This document shows positions 36,581 through 48,125 of a stretch of DNA of 49,923 nt, piece by piece (positions within the stretch are counted from its first letter, which is position 1; each line of letters opens with the position of its first letter). The translations under genes and the position numbers were made by a program. The stretch is from assembly GCA_030824575.1 (NCBI GenBank), contig JAVBXL010000040.1, positions 1 through 49,923 on the forward strand, written 5' to 3'. The DNA comes from a bacterium. Lineage in GTDB: Bacteria > Pseudomonadota > Alphaproteobacteria > Sphingomonadales > Sphingomonadaceae. The notes below the pieces were generated by a model. That model saw only the letters and a program-made list of their open reading frames with translations. It ran no database searches and was not told where the DNA came from.

Positions 36581-36590
36581 CGCAGCCTCC

Positions 36591-38591
<2,001 letters not shown>

Positions 38592-38623
38592 TTTATTCCC
38601 TGTCCCAGTCCAAATTTCTAATT

Positions 38624-38720
38624 CCGTTCGGGCTGAGCGAAGTCGAAGCCTTATCCTGAGCGGAGCGAAGGCACTTCACTTCGTTCAGTGGAGCCCTTCG
38701 ACTTCGCTCAGGGCGAACGG
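38624..38720. repeat. CCGTTCG-family inverted repeat upstream of pccA
   Basis: A 25-base arm (38624-38648) is repeated inverted at 38696-38720 with two mismatches; the outermost bases are CCGTTCG and CGAACGG. Inside is a CACT...AGTG hairpin. It is related to the element at 30837. It lies between the small membrane protein gene and pccA, within the leader of pccA. Confidence 0.88.
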
Positions 38721-38727
38721 GTGGGGG

Positions 38728-38919
38728 TTACCTCTTTTTGAAGCTTCTCCACCATGTTGACAGCGCAACTATCCAAAGGATCGGCGTCATGACGTAGAAA
38801 ACGCCCATGGTGTTCGCTCGCGCTGCTTCGCAAGCTGCGGGCGCATTTGGACAGTTTGGCAACGACAGCCTGTAGTAGCCATAGGCCGTCGCCACCAAAC
38901 ATCCGACGATCACCAGCAT
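38728..38919 (-). CDS. Small two-helix membrane protein, unknown
   Basis: A 63-residue protein with two hydrophobic segments (LVIVGCLVATAYGYY and MGVFYVMTPILWIVALSTWW), a loop with two Cys (PNCPNAPAACEAARAN) and a basic end (FKKR). Not recognised. The ATG is 18 bases after the bioB TGA and, unusually, in the same reading frame as bioB with no other stop between. No ribosome site is evident. It could be a real small gene or the result of chance. Confidence 0.5.
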   Translation of the reverse strand: MLVIVGCLVATAYGYYRLSLPNCPNAPAACEAARANTMGVFYVMTPILWIVALSTWWRSFKKR

Positions 38920-38937
38920 AAGCGAAGCCGATTTCGC

Positions 38938-39951
38938 TCACTCCGCCGCCTCCATCGCAACCTTCACCTCGGCCTGCATCGGCACGACGCCCAGCTTGGC
39001 GAACAGCGCCGCATCGGCATTGTCGCCCGCATTGGCCGTGGTCAGCAGCTTGTCGCCGGTAAAAATGCTGTTCGCGCCCGCCATGAAGCAGAGCGCCTGA
39101 CACGCATCCGACATGCTCTCACGCCCCGCCGACAGCCGCACCATCGACTCCGGCATCACGATCCGCGCCACCGCGACCGTCCGCACGAACTCGATCTCGT
39201 CGATCTTGGCCAGCGGCGTGTCGGCCAGCATATTGCCCAGCACGGTGCCCTTGACCGGCACCAGCGCGTTGATCGGCACGCTCTGCGGATGGGTCGGCAG
39301 CACCGCCAGCGCATGCAGAAAGCCGACGCGGTCCTCGCGCGTCTCGCCCATGCCGACGATCCCGCCCGAACAGACGTTGATCCCCGAATTGCGGACATTT
39401 TCCAGCGTTTCCAGCCGGTCGTCGAACGTCCGGGTGGTAATCACCTTCTCATAATGTTCGGGCGAGGTGTCGATGTTGTGGTTGTAATAATCGAGACCCG
39501 CATCAGCCAAAGTCTTGGCCTGCCCTTCGCTGAGCATCCCTAAGGTCATGCAGGTTTCCATGCCCATCTGGCGCACGCCCTGCACCATCTGGACGATGGC
39601 GGGCATGTCCCGCTCCTTGGGGTTGCGCCAGGCCGCGCCCATGCAGAAACGCGAAGACCCCGCATCCTTGGCCTGCGCCGCCGCCTGCATCACCGCCTGC
39701 ACGCTCATCAGCTTTTCGGCCTTGAGGCCGCTCTCCGCCGACGCCGACTGGTTGCAATAGCCGCAATCCTCCGGGCAACCGCCCGTCTTGATCGACAGCA
39801 AAGTCGAAAGCTGCACCTCATTGCGCGGGAAATTCGCGCGATGGATCGATTGCGCCTCGAACATCAGATCGTTGAACGACAGGTCGAACAGCGCGGCGAT
39901 TTCCGCGCGGGTCCAGTCGGTGCGGGCGGTAAAGGTGGAGGGGGTATTCAT
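38938..39951 (-). CDS. bioB: Biotin synthase
   Basis: A 337-residue radical-SAM enzyme that inserts sulfur into dethiobiotin. The [4Fe-4S] motif CPEDCGYC (CxxxCxxC) is present, along with [12 protein letters not shown] and YNHNIDTS. Its ATG shares a base with the stop of the mutase gene (TAATG), so it is translationally coupled to it. Placement inside the propionyl-CoA cluster makes sense, because PccA needs biotin. No other bio genes lie in the window. Confidence 0.96.
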   Translation of the reverse strand: MNTPSTFTARTDWTRAEIAALFDLSFNDLMFEAQSIHRANFPRNEVQLSTLLSIKTGGCPEDCGYCNQSASAESGLKAEKLMSVQAVMQAAAQAKDAGSSRFCMGAAWRNPKERDMPAIVQMVQGVRQMGMETCMTLGMLSEGQAKTLADAGLDYYNHNIDTSPEHYEKVITTRTFDDRLETLENVRNSGINVCSGGIVGMGETREDRVGFLHALAVLPTHPQSVPINALVPVKGTVLGNMLADTPLAKIDEIEFVRTVAVARIVMPESMVRLSAGRESMSDACQALCFMAGANSIFTGDKLLTTANAGDNADAALFAKLGVVPMQAEVKVAMEAAE

Positions 39952-42104
39952 TACGCGGCTTCCTCGATCCCCGCAGGGGGCATGTTGTGGCCGAGGAGGC
40001 GCAGCACGTCGGCTGCCGCCTCCACGACGTTGGTGCCTGGCCCATAAATGCCCTGGACGCCTGCGTCACGAAGGAAGTCGTAATCCTTGGCCGGAATGAC
40101 CCCGCCTGCGATCACCTTGATGTCCGTCCGCCCCGCCGCGCGCAGCTTGGCGATAAGGTCGGGGATCAGCGTCTTGTGCCCCGCCGCCAGGCTGGACGCG
40201 CCGACCACATCGACGTCATTCTGCAAAGCCAGCACCACCGTTTCATCCGGCGTCTGGAACAGCGGCCCCGATACTATGTCAAAGCCCAGATCGCCGAACG
40301 CCGATGCAATCACATTGGCGCCCCGGTCATGCCCATCCTGCCCCATCTTGGCGACGAGGAGTTTGGGCTTGCGACCGAGGCGCCGCTCGACGGCCTGCAC
40401 GCCGTCAAGAACCTGTTGCCAGCGGCTGTCGCCAGCATAGGGCGCCGCATAGACGCCCTTCACTGGCGTCGGCTGCGTGCCATAGCGTTGGAAACTTTCT
40501 TCCATCGCGGCGGAAATCTCGCCCAGCGTCGCGCGGGCGCGGGCGCACTCCACGGCGAGCGCGAGGAGGTTGTTCTCCAGGCTTGCCGGTGCCGCCGCGC
40601 CATCGCGCAGCGCCTGCAACGCGGCCTCGCAGGCCGCGCTGTCGCGTTCCGCCTTCACCTTGTTGATCCGCGCGATCTGCCCCTCGCGTACCGCCGCATT
40701 GTCGATGTCGAGCGTTTCGAGCAAATCCTCGGTCGCCAGCCGATATTTGTTCACGCCCACGATCACATCGTCGCCGCGATCGACCCGCGCCTGCCGCGCG
40801 GCCGCCGCCGTCTCGATCATCGCCTTGGGCCAGCCCGCCGCGACCGCCTTCGCCATGCCGCCATCGGCCTGCACTTTCTCGATGATCGCCCAGGCTTCAT
40901 CGACCAGTTGCTGCGTCAGCGCTTCGACATAATAGCTGCCGCCCAGCGGATCGACGACATTGCACATGCCCGTCTCTTCCTGAATCACGATCTGCGTGTT
41001 GCGCGCGATCCGGGCGGAAAAATCGGTAGGCAGCGCGATCGCCTCGTCCAGCGCATTGGTGTGCAGCGACTGCGTGCCCCCCAGCATAGCGGCCATCGCC
41101 TCTATCGTGGTGCGCATGACGTTATTATACGGGTCCTGTTCGGTCAGCGACACGCCGCTGGTCTGGCAATGGGTGCGCAGCATCTTGGACCGCTCGTCCT
41201 TCGCGCCCAACTCCGTCATCGCCCGATGCCACAGCACCCGCGCGGCCCGCAGCTTGGCGATCTCCATGAAGAAATTCATGCCGATCGCGAAGAAGAAGCT
41301 CAGGCGGCCTGCGAACTTGTCGATATCCAGACCCGACGCCACGCCATATTTCACATATTCCATGCCGTCCGCGATGGTGAAGGCCAATTCCTGCACCTGC
41401 GTCGCGCCCGCTTCCTGCATATGATAGCCGGAAATGGAGATGCTGTTGAACTTGGGCATCTCGCGGCTGGTATAGCCGAAAATATCGCTGATGATCCGCA
41501 TCGACGGTTCGGGCGGGTAGATATAGGTGTTGCGGACCATGAACTCCTTGAGGATGTCGTTCTGGATGGTCCCGTCGAGCAGCTTGCGATCAACGCCCTG
41601 CTCCTCGCCCGCGACGATGAAGAAGGCCAGGATCGGGATGACCGCGCCGTTCATCGTCATGGAGACCGACATCTTGTCGAGCGGAATGCCGTCGAACAGG
41701 ATTTTCATGTCTTCGAGCGTGTCGATCGCCACGCCGGCCTTGCCGACATCGCCGGTGACGCGCGGATGGTCGCTGTCATAACCGCGATGGGTGGCGAGAT
41801 CGAAGGCCACGCTCAGCCCCTTCTGCCCCGCCTTCAGGTTGCGATGATAAAAGGCGTTGGAGGCTTCGGCGGTCGAAAAGCCGGCATATTGGCGGATGGT
41901 CCAGGGTCGCCCGGCATACATGCTGGCCTTCACCCCGCGCGTGAATGGCGCAAAGCCGGGCAGGCCGGGATCGACGGTCACGTCGTCGGCTGTGTAGAGC
42001 GGCTTGACGGCGATCCCCTCCGGGGTCTGCCAAGTCAGATCCTTGCCCTTCACTTCCTTCGCGGCAGCGGCGGCCCATTGGTCCAGTGTCGGCTTCTCGG
42101 TCAT
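39951..42104 (-). CDS. scpA: Methylmalonyl-CoA mutase
   Basis: A 717-residue adenosylcobalamin enzyme that converts (R)-methylmalonyl-CoA to succinyl-CoA. The N-terminal catalytic barrel is followed by a C-terminal B12 domain with the lower-ligand motif GQDGHDRG (DxHxxG) and later GGVIPAKDY. Both domains are in one chain, as in homodimeric or large-subunit forms. A leader of about 180 bases carrying a repeat separates it from mce upstream. Needs B12; no cobalamin riboswitch is seen. Confidence 0.96.
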   Translation of the reverse strand: MTEKPTLDQWAAAAAKEVKGKDLTWQTPEGIAVKPLYTADDVTVDPGLPGFAPFTRGVKASMYAGRPWTIRQYAGFSTAEASNAFYHRNLKAGQKGLSVAFDLATHRGYDSDHPRVTGDVGKAGVAIDTLEDMKILFDGIPLDKMSVSMTMNGAVIPILAFFIVAGEEQGVDRKLLDGTIQNDILKEFMVRNTYIYPPEPSMRIISDIFGYTSREMPKFNSISISGYHMQEAGATQVQELAFTIADGMEYVKYGVASGLDIDKFAGRLSFFFAIGMNFFMEIAKLRAARVLWHRAMTELGAKDERSKMLRTHCQTSGVSLTEQDPYNNVMRTTIEAMAAMLGGTQSLHTNALDEAIALPTDFSARIARNTQIVIQEETGMCNVVDPLGGSYYVEALTQQLVDEAWAIIEKVQADGGMAKAVAAGWPKAMIETAAAARQARVDRGDDVIVGVNKYRLATEDLLETLDIDNAAVREGQIARINKVKAERDSAACEAALQALRDGAAAPASLENNLLALAVECARARATLGEISAAMEESFQRYGTQPTPVKGVYAAPYAGDSRWQQVLDGVQAVERRLGRKPKLLVAKMGQDGHDRGANVIASAFGDLGFDIVSGPLFQTPDETVVLALQNDVDVVGASSLAAGHKTLIPDLIAKLRAAGRTDIKVIAGGVIPAKDYDFLRDAGVQGIYGPGTNVVEAAADVLRLLGHNMPPAGIEEAA

Positions 42105-42122
42105 ATTCTACCCTACTTTCTA

Positions 42123-42280
42123 CCCCTCTCCCGCAGGCGGGAGAGGCAACGAGACTTAGGACCGCGAAGCGGGCCTTAGTCGCAGTGGTCAGGGTCTTCT
42201 GCACGGCAGGCCCTCACCAACTTCGGCTAGGCAGCAAGCTACCAAGCCTCCATATCCTCTCCCGCTTGCGGGAGAGGAGT
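42123..42280. repeat. CCTCTCCCGC-family palindromic repeat between mce and scpA
   Basis: End hairpins CCTCTCCCGC-AG-GCGGGAGAGG (42125-42146) and CCTCTCCCGC-TT-GCGGGAGAGG (42256-42277) flank about 110 bases containing another inverted pair around ACTTAGG...CCTTAGT. It is a longer variant of the CCCCTCCC elements and fills the mce-scpA gap. Confidence 0.85.
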
Positions 42281-42285
42281 TTAGT

Positions 42286-42723
42286 TCAGTGCGCCTCCTT
42301 CGGCGTCTCCATGATCTCGGTCAGCACCCCGTTCATATCCTTGGGATGCACGAAGAAGATCGGCGTGCCATGCGCCCCGATCCGCGGTTCGCCCAGCACG
42401 CGCGCACCCTTCGCCTCGAACCACGCCTTGGCCTCGTGAATGTCGGCCACTTCATAGCACATATGATGCTGCCCCCCGGCCGGGTTCTTGGCGATGAACG
42501 CGGTGATCGGCGAGCTTTCATCGAACGGCTCGATCAGTTCGATCTGCGTTCCCGCCGTGCTGTTCTCGCCCGGCGTATCGACAAAACACACCTTCACCCC
42601 CTGCGCGGGCAGGTCGAACGGTTCGTGCGCAATCGTCGCGCCCATCACGTCGCGATAATAAGCGATGCTCGCTTCCAGCGACGGCGTGGCGACGCCGATA
42701 TGGTTGAGACGGCCGAGTTTCAT
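42286..42723 (-). CDS. mce: Methylmalonyl-CoA epimerase
   Basis: A 145-residue vicinal-oxygen-chelate (glyoxalase-fold) enzyme that interconverts the (S) and (R) forms of methylmalonyl-CoA. Features are LNHIGVATPSLEASIAYYRD at the start (metal His), GGQHHMCYEVADI in the middle and GTPIFFVHPKDMNGVLTEI at the end. ATG 42723 is chosen; a GTG four codons upstream touches the repeat. It sits between pccB and scpA, exactly where the pathway needs it. Confidence 0.94.
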   Translation of the reverse strand: MKLGRLNHIGVATPSLEASIAYYRDVMGATIAHEPFDLPAQGVKVCFVDTPGENSTAGTQIELIEPFDESSPITAFIAKNPAGGQHHMCYEVADIHEAKAWFEAKGARVLGEPRIGAHGTPIFFVHPKDMNGVLTEIMETPKEAH

Positions 42724-42732
42724 GCTTCTTGT

Positions 42733-42843
42733 CACCCCTCCCGCTTGCGGGAGGGGACGGGGGAGGGCCTGTCCGATCCGGCAACGGATACTCTGTCGAG
42801 AGGGACAAGCCCTCCCATAACCCCTCCCGCAAGGGGAGGGGAA
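42733..42843. repeat. CCCCTCCC-family palindromic repeat between pccB and mce
   Basis: Hairpin CCCCTCCCGC-TT-GCGGGAGGGG (42735-42756), core GGGGAGGGCCTGTCC / GGACAAGCCCTCCC, and a second hairpin CCCCTCCC-GCAAG-GGGAGGGG (42821-42841). Same design as the elements at 27679 and 29091. Confidence 0.9.
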
Positions 42844-42849
42844 CTTCAG

Positions 42850-44382
42850 TCAAAGCGGAATATTGTCATGCTTCTTCCACGGATTCTCCAGGCTCTTATT
42901 CTTTAGCTTGCGCAGCCCCAGCGCGATCCGTCGCCGCGTCGAATGCGGCTGGATCACCTCGTCGATGAAGCCCTTGCTCGCCGCCACGAACGGGTTGGCG
43001 AAGCGCCCCTCATATTCCGCCGTCCGCTCGGCGATCTCGTCCGCCGTCTTGCCACGGAAGATGATCTCGACCGCACCCTTGGCACCCATCACCGCGATCT
43101 CCGCAGTCGGCCAGGCATAGTTCAAATCGCCGCGCAGATGCTTGGACGACATGACGTCATAGGCTCCGCCATAGGCCTTGCGCGTAATCAGCGTGATCTT
43201 CGGCACCGTCGCCTCGGCATAGGCGAACAGCAATTTCGCGCCATGTTTGATGATGCCCGAATGCTCCTGCGCAGTGCCCGGCAGGAAGCCCGGCACATCG
43301 ACAAAGGTCACGATCGGAATTTCGAACGCATCGCAAAAGCGCACGAACCGCGCCGCCTTCTTCGATGAATTGATATCCAGCACGCCCGCCAGCACCATCG
43401 GCTGGTTGGCGATGATGCCCACTGTCTTGCCCTCGACCCGGCCGAACCCGCACAGGATGTTCCCGGCGTGCGCGGGCTGCACTTCGAAGAAATCGCCCTC
43501 GTCCACCACCTTGCGGATCAGCTCGTGCATATCATAGGGCTGGTTCGCGTTGGCCGGGATCAGCGTGTCCAGGCTCGGTTCGATCCGGTCCCACGCATCC
43601 GCGCTCGGCCGCTCCGGCACCGGCTCCCGGTTCGACGCGGGCAGAAAATCCACGAAATCGCGCACCGCCAGCAGCGCCTCGATATCATTTTCGAACGCCA
43701 CATCCGCCACGCCGGACTTGGTCGTATGCGTCACCGCGCCGCCCAATTCCTCCTGCGTCACGACTTCGTTCGTCACCGTCTTGACCACATCGGGTCCGGT
43801 CACGAACATGAAACTGCTGTCCTTGACCATGAAGATGAAGTCCGTCATCGCGGGCGAATAGACCGCCCCGCCTGCGCATGGCCCCATGATGACGCTGATC
43901 TGCGGCACGACGCCCGACGCCAGCACATTGCGCTGGAAAATCTCGGCATAGCCGGCGAGCGAAGCCACGCCCTCCTGAATCCGCGCGCCGCCGCTGTCAT
44001 TGAGGCCGATGACCGGCGCGCCGACCTTCAACGCCATGTCCATGATCTTGCAGATTTTCATCGCGTGCCGTTCCGACACCGCGCCGCCATAGACGGTGAA
44101 GTCCTGGCTGAACACGAACACCAGCCGCCCGTTGATCGTGCCCGATCCGGTGACGACCCCGTCGCCCGGAATATGCTGTTCGTCCATGCCGAAATCGACG
44201 CAATTATGCTCGACATACATGTCCAGCTCTTCAAAGCTGTCCTCGTCCAACAGCACGTCCAACCGCTCGCGCGCGGTCAGCTTACCCTTGGCATGCTGCG
44301 CGTCGATGCGGCGTTGGCCGCCGCCCATGCGCGCGCCTTCGCGCTTGGTTTCAAGCTGTTCGATAATGGCGAGCTTCGACAT
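42850..44382 (-). CDS. pccB: Propionyl-CoA carboxylase beta subunit
   Basis: A 510-residue carboxyltransferase subunit that moves CO2 from PccA-biotin to propionyl-CoA. Crotonase-fold acyl-CoA and biotin pockets are seen around [28 protein letters not shown] and [17 protein letters not shown]. The frame is open to 45000, but ATG 44382, with GGAGAG 8 bases ahead, gives the usual [11 protein letters not shown] start. Its leader holds a perfect 9-bp hairpin, and further upstream is the TTTGCAAA-like cluster shared with divergent pccR. Confidence 0.96.
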   Translation of the reverse strand: MSKLAIIEQLETKREGARMGGGQRRIDAQHAKGKLTARERLDVLLDEDSFEELDMYVEHNCVDFGMDEQHIPGDGVVTGSGTINGRLVFVFSQDFTVYGGAVSERHAMKICKIMDMALKVGAPVIGLNDSGGARIQEGVASLAGYAEIFQRNVLASGVVPQISVIMGPCAGGAVYSPAMTDFIFMVKDSSFMFVTGPDVVKTVTNEVVTQEELGGAVTHTTKSGVADVAFENDIEALLAVRDFVDFLPASNREPVPERPSADAWDRIEPSLDTLIPANANQPYDMHELIRKVVDEGDFFEVQPAHAGNILCGFGRVEGKTVGIIANQPMVLAGVLDINSSKKAARFVRFCDAFEIPIVTFVDVPGFLPGTAQEHSGIIKHGAKLLFAYAEATVPKITLITRKAYGGAYDVMSSKHLRGDLNYAWPTAEIAVMGAKGAVEIIFRGKTADEIAERTAEYEGRFANPFVAASKGFIDEVIQPHSTRRRIALGLRKLKNKSLENPWKKHDNIPL

Positions 44383-44402
44383 GCGGGCATCTCTCCGAAT
44401 TT

Positions 44403-44429
44403 GCGGCACCAGATGTACGATGGTGCCGC
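44403..44429 (-). promoter_or_regulatory. Perfect hairpin in the pccB leader
   Basis: GCGGCACCA at 44403-44411 and TGGTGCCGC at 44421-44429 form a 9-bp perfect stem with a 9-base loop. It ends about 7 bases before the pccB ribosome site and 21 bases before its ATG. It could shape pccB translation or be a DNA operator. Confidence 0.6.
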
Positions 44430-44461
44430 CTTGAACCATCCCTACGCGGGCTTTCCCTTTT

Positions 44462-44506
44462 TTCGCAAATGCAAATTTGCTAATTTGCAAATCACGACTT
44501 CGCAAA
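44462..44506. promoter_or_regulatory. Cluster of TTTGCAAA-like sites, candidate PccR operators
   Basis: An exact TTTGCAAA (44484-44491) lies beside TTTGCTAA (44476-44483), with TTCGCAAA at 44462-44469 and 44499-44506 and a perfect GCAAATTTGC at 44471-44480. PccR of Rhodobacter sphaeroides is reported to bind paired TTTGCAAA sequences in front of propionyl-CoA genes. The cluster ends 15 bases from the pccR start, in the divergent pccB/pccR gap, so control of both genes is likely. Confidence 0.82.
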
Positions 44507-44520
44507 TTACGGTGCAGTTT

Positions 44521-45936
44521 ATGGCACGTGGCAACCGTATCTTCGCAGGCCCGCGCCTGCGCCAACTGCGTCTGGACCATCGGATGGACCAAGCGACGAT
44601 GGCGCAGGCGCTGGCCATATCCGTATCCTATCTCAGCCAGATGGAAAATGACGATCGTCCCCTGACCGCCAAGGTCAAGGCTGCGCTCGCAAGCGCCTTT
44701 CCTACCGACTGGGCCAGTTTCGACAGCCGGGAGGATGAGCAACTCCTCGGTGCCTTCACCTATGCGCTGGGCCATCCCGAACTGCCCGGCAACCAGATGG
44801 AGCCGGAGCGGATCGAAAAGCTGCATCTGCAATTCCCCGAATTTGCCGCCCGCTATGTTGATCTCTACAACGCCCATATGCGCGCCAACGAACGCATCAA
44901 CATGATCGAGGAGGCGATCGCCAACGATCATGAGGTGCAGGCCCGCCTCCCATGGGAGGCCGCGCGCGACTGGTTTCACGAAGCCGGCAATTATGTCCAC
45001 AGCATCGACTGCCTAGCCGAAGACATGGCCGAAAGCTTCACCGCCGGGCAATCCCTGGACGAAGGGATGCTGGTAGAGGCGCTGGCCCGCCGCCACGGCA
45101 TCGAAACGCTGATCGCCGACACCCCCGGCTCTTCGCTGCGCAGTTACACCCGCGCCGACAAGCGCCTGTTCGTCAACGCCGCGCTGCCGACTGAAAGCCG
45201 CAAATTCATGCTCTCCCACCAGCTCATGATGCTGGAGGGGCAGGCGGTGATCGCCGACGTCGTAAGCAAGGCCGCCCTGCCCGTCCCCGGCGCAGACCGG
45301 CTGCTGGCGATCGGCCTTGGCAATTACGCCGCGGGCGCGCTGCTCATGCCCTATGCCCCGTTTCGGGAAGCGGCGCGGACGATGCGCCACGATATCGACC
45401 GGCTCGGCCGCACCTTTGGCGTCAGCTTCGAACAGGCCTGCCATCGCCTCTCCACCCTGCAACGGCCGGGCCTGCGCGGCATCCCCTTCTTCTTCTGCCG
45501 CGTCGACATGGCCGGCAACATCACCAAACGCCATAGCGCCACCCGCCTGCAATTCGCCCGCTTCGGCGGCGCCTGCCCCCTATGGAACGTGCATGAAGCG
45601 GTCGCCGTGCCGGACCGCATCAACGTGCAACTGGGCGAAACCCCCGACGGCGTGCGCTATGTATCGATGGCGAAGGGGCTGGTGAAACCTTCGGGCAGCT
45701 ACAAGCGCACCCCGCGCCGCTACGCTGTGGTGCTGGGCTGCGAAGTCGCCCACGCCGCCAACTTCGTCTATGCCGACGGACTGCATTTGCAGGAGGAAGG
45801 GGCCGCCACCCCCATCGGCATCACCTGCCGCCTATGCCCCCGCCAAAGCTGCGACCAGCGCGCCTTCCCGCCAGCGGACCGGCCCATCCATGTCGACCCG
45901 GACAACAGGCAGATCGTGCCTTACTGGATCGGGTGA
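44521..45936 (+). CDS. pccR: Short-chain fatty acyl-CoA regulator family protein PccR (ScfR)
   Basis: A 471-residue transcription factor of the ScfR family. An N-terminal XRE helix-turn-helix (about 8-62: [20 protein letters not shown] and [10 protein letters not shown]) is followed by an ImmA/IrrE-like domain in which the metalloprotease motif is degenerate (SHQLMMLEG instead of HExxH), and a C-terminal domain with cysteines ([16 protein letters not shown]). Family members sense short-chain acyl-CoA and activate or repress propionate, acetate or glyoxylate genes. The frame is open far upstream, but ATG 44521 follows the operator cluster and gives the family start. It converges on the next gene with a 16-base overlap. 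Confidence 0.92.
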   Translation: MARGNRIFAGPRLRQLRLDHRMDQATMAQALAISVSYLSQMENDDRPLTAKVKAALASAFPTDWASFDSREDEQLLGAFTYALGHPELPGNQMEPERIEKLHLQFPEFAARYVDLYNAHMRANERINMIEEAIANDHEVQARLPWEAARDWFHEAGNYVHSIDCLAEDMAESFTAGQSLDEGMLVEALARRHGIETLIADTPGSSLRSYTRADKRLFVNAALPTESRKFMLSHQLMMLEGQAVIADVVSKAALPVPGADRLLAIGLGNYAAGALLMPYAPFREAARTMRHDIDRLGRTFGVSFEQACHRLSTLQRPGLRGIPFFFCRVDMAGNITKRHSATRLQFARFGGACPLWNVHEAVAVPDRINVQLGETPDGVRYVSMAKGLVKPSGSYKRTPRRYAVVLGCEVAHAANFVYADGLHLQEEGAATPIGITCRLCPRQSCDQRAFPPADRPIHVDPDNRQIVPYWIG

Positions 45937-47066
45937 GCGGTGTCCCGTTCCGCTGGCGGCGGCGCGGCGGGGGCTTGTGTGAGGTCCAACACGTCGAAGC
46001 CGCCGGTCGGTGCGCGCCGCGCTATCAGGCTGCCTTTGGGCACCATATATTCCGCACGCAACGTGTAGCGTTCGACGCGATAAGCACCTTGGTTGCCTGC
46101 GCCGGTGGTGGTTGAATAGCGTCGTCCGGCAATCTGGCGCAGAGCAGGGGTCAGCCAGGCCTTGGCTCCCACTCCGCGTAACACCTCAATGTCCGCGGTG
46201 CGCCCGTCCGGGCGTATGGAAAATCCGACGTCGGCCCAGCGAATGCTGGACGTTTCTGCGCTACCGACATCGATCGCATTCGTCATGTCAAAGGCGCGGG
46301 ACGCATTGTTCGCCTTGGTTACCGCGTCATCCTCATAGGCAGGAGCGGAAATAAGCACTGGCCCGCCACTCTGGTCTTCACCGATGTCTTTGACCAGCCG
46401 ATCGATCTCGGCCCCATCCGCATCCCGCGCCGCCAGGCGTAGGCGCAGCACGCGCAGCGCGGACCTGTAGGACGCTTGTTGCGCGATCGGGCGTCGCGCC
46501 AATGCGTCGAGCATCGACGCGGCCTCTTGGCGCTGCCCCATGGCAGACTTGATCCAGGCACGCTTCATGCCCGCTATAAACGCTGCCCCATCCTGACCGG
46601 ACGACAGGGCCGACTTTTCCGCCGCGCTAAACGCAGCCTCCGCTTCGCGGAAACGACGCAATTCGATCCACATGTCACCATAAGCAGTGGTCGCGGCAAA
46701 CACGGCAGGATCATCCTGGGGCAGGTTGTCGCGCAACGTCTGCACCTGCTTGGACGTGGCGCGGCGATAATCCAGCTTGCTGCCTTCGTGCAACGCGACA
46801 GTGGCATAGGCTTCATAGAGCGCAGCGACCGGGCGCGGCGCCTCCGCGGCATATTTCTCGTTACGTGATGCGGCGGCGGCCAGCAGAGCCTTGGCCTTTT
46901 GATAGTCTCCGTCGCGGAACTGGACTTCTGCCAGTGCAATAGTGGCTTGCGCGTCGCGCAACGGCGTACATCCGCCCTTGGCGCATTCTGCCTGCGCCTG
47001 CTCCAGCTTTTGACCGGTTACGATGATATCGCTTGGAAATTGCAGCAGCAACAAAAGAGCGAACAT
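45921..47066 (-). CDS. Exported TPR-like protein with a possible TonB-type C-terminal domain
   Basis: A 381-residue protein with a very short N-terminal hydrophobic stretch (MFALLLLLQFPSDIIVTG) that may be a signal peptide, then helical repeats (about 25-210, e.g. IALAEVQFRDGDYQKAKALL) resembling tetratricopeptides. The C-terminal third (IRWADVGFSIRPDGRTADIE, then AWLTPALRQIAGRRYS) resembles the energy-transducer TonB-like fold found in many sphingomonad periplasmic proteins. GGGAG lies 6 bases before the ATG. No partner can be named from the sequence. The stop lies inside the 3' end of convergent pccR. Confidence 0.75.
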   Translation of the reverse strand: MFALLLLLQFPSDIIVTGQKLEQAQAECAKGGCTPLRDAQATIALAEVQFRDGDYQKAKALLAAAASRNEKYAAEAPRPVAALYEAYATVALHEGSKLDYRRATSKQVQTLRDNLPQDDPAVFAATTAYGDMWIELRRFREAEAAFSAAEKSALSSGQDGAAFIAGMKRAWIKSAMGQRQEAASMLDALARRPIAQQASYRSALRVLRLRLAARDADGAEIDRLVKDIGEDQSGGPVLISAPAYEDDAVTKANNASRAFDMTNAIDVGSAETSSIRWADVGFSIRPDGRTADIEVLRGVGAKAWLTPALRQIAGRRYSTTTGAGNQGAYRVERYTLRAEYMVPKGSLIARRAPTGGFDVLDLTQAPAAPPPAERDTAHPIQ

Positions 47067-47125
47067 GGATAACTCCCATCGATCTCAACAACTTGATGCA
47101 CCGACAGGCAAAGTGCAACCCCCAC

Positions 47126-48022
47126 TCACCCCTCCACCACCAACGCCCCCTCCAAAAAATTCAGAAACGCCCGCACCCTTGCCGCGCCGCGATCCTCCGC
47201 CGCGTAGAGCGCGTGAATATCCTCCCCGTCCCCCGCATCATAATCAGCCAGCACCTCCACCAGCCGACCCGCGCGCAGGTCGCTCGCGACATGAAACCGC
47301 CCATGCCGCGCGATGCCCCCGCCCGCGATCGCCATGCGCCGTACCACCTCGCCCGAATTGCCGAAGAAGCTGCCCTGCACCGGCCGCTGCACCAGCCTGC
47401 CCTTCACCCGGAACGGCCAGCTATCTACTGACCGTCGAAAGCTGAAACGCAGACATTCGTGCGCCGCCAAATCATCGGGCGTCGTCGGCGTCCCCCGCCG
47501 CGCCAGATAGTCCGGGCTGGCCACCAGCACCATCCGGCTATGCCCCAACTTCTTGGCGCGCAGCCGCGTGTCGCGCAGCGGTCCGATGCGGATCGCGATG
47601 TCCGCCCGCTCCTCGACCAGATCGACGATCGCGTCGGTCAGCGTAAGGTCCACCGTCACCGCCGGATGCAATTCGCCAAAGCGCGGCAAAATCGGGATCA
47701 GGCATTCGATGCCGAACGAAGGCGACGCATTGATGCGCAGCAGCCCGCGCGGTCCCTGCCCCTCGCTGCTCAGGCTGTTTTCCACGTCCATCATGTCGCC
47801 CAATATCGCGATCATCTTGTCATGATAGACTTGCCCCTCGCGCGTCAGCGCCAACGACCGCGTCGTCCGCCTTACCAGCGCGACGCCCAGCCGCTGCTCC
47901 AGCCGCGCGATCGACCGGCTCACCGCCGACGGGGTCAGCCGCAATATCTTGGCCGCCGCAGCAAAGCTGCCCTCGCCTGCCACCATCAGGAAATTCTCGA
48001 CGTCGCCGAACCGGTTATCCAT
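47126..48022 (-). CDS. LysR family transcriptional regulator
   Basis: A 298-residue regulator with an N-terminal winged HTH (about 1-62: FAAAAKILRLTPSAVSRSIA and RLEQRLGVALVRRTTRSLAL) and a periplasmic-binding-protein-like effector domain (from about 92). It is of the CrgA-like group by its arrangement. It is divergent from an SDR gene, the usual sign that it controls that gene. An inverted repeat lies 2 bases ahead of its own start codon. Effector unknown. Confidence 0.93.
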   Translation of the reverse strand: MDNRFGDVENFLMVAGEGSFAAAAKILRLTPSAVSRSIARLEQRLGVALVRRTTRSLALTREGQVYHDKMIAILGDMMDVENSLSSEGQGPRGLLRINASPSFGIECLIPILPRFGELHPAVTVDLTLTDAIVDLVEERADIAIRIGPLRDTRLRAKKLGHSRMVLVASPDYLARRGTPTTPDDLAAHECLRFSFRRSVDSWPFRVKGRLVQRPVQGSFFGNSGEVVRRMAIAGGGIARHGRFHVASDLRAGRLVEVLADYDAGDGEDIHALYAAEDRGAARVRAFLNFLEGALVVEG

Positions 48023-48023
48023 G

Positions 48024-48044
48024 ATTTCAATGCACTTCTGAAAT
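48024..48044. promoter_or_regulatory. Inverted repeat in the lysR/SDR divergent gap, candidate LysR site
   Basis: ATTTCA (48024-48029), 9 bases, TGAAAT (48039-48044). It is a dyad of roughly LysR-box size directly upstream of lysR and about 80 bases ahead of the divergent SDR gene, consistent with autoregulation and activation of the SDR. Confidence 0.5.
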
Positions 48045-48125
48045 GATAGCGCACAATCTAATCATCAATCGAAAAAAGTCTATCTAACTGTCCAACTCGC
48101 CGTCTCATTCAACAAGGAAACAGCC

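Noticed and set aside
39987..42179. 730-codon plus-strand open frame opposite methylmalonyl-CoA mutase
   Set aside because: Antisense to conserved mutase sequence; no recognisable motifs.
43468..44520. N-terminal extension of pccR by about 350 codons
   Set aside because: It runs antisense through pccB and the operator cluster. The HTH regulator starts at 44521.
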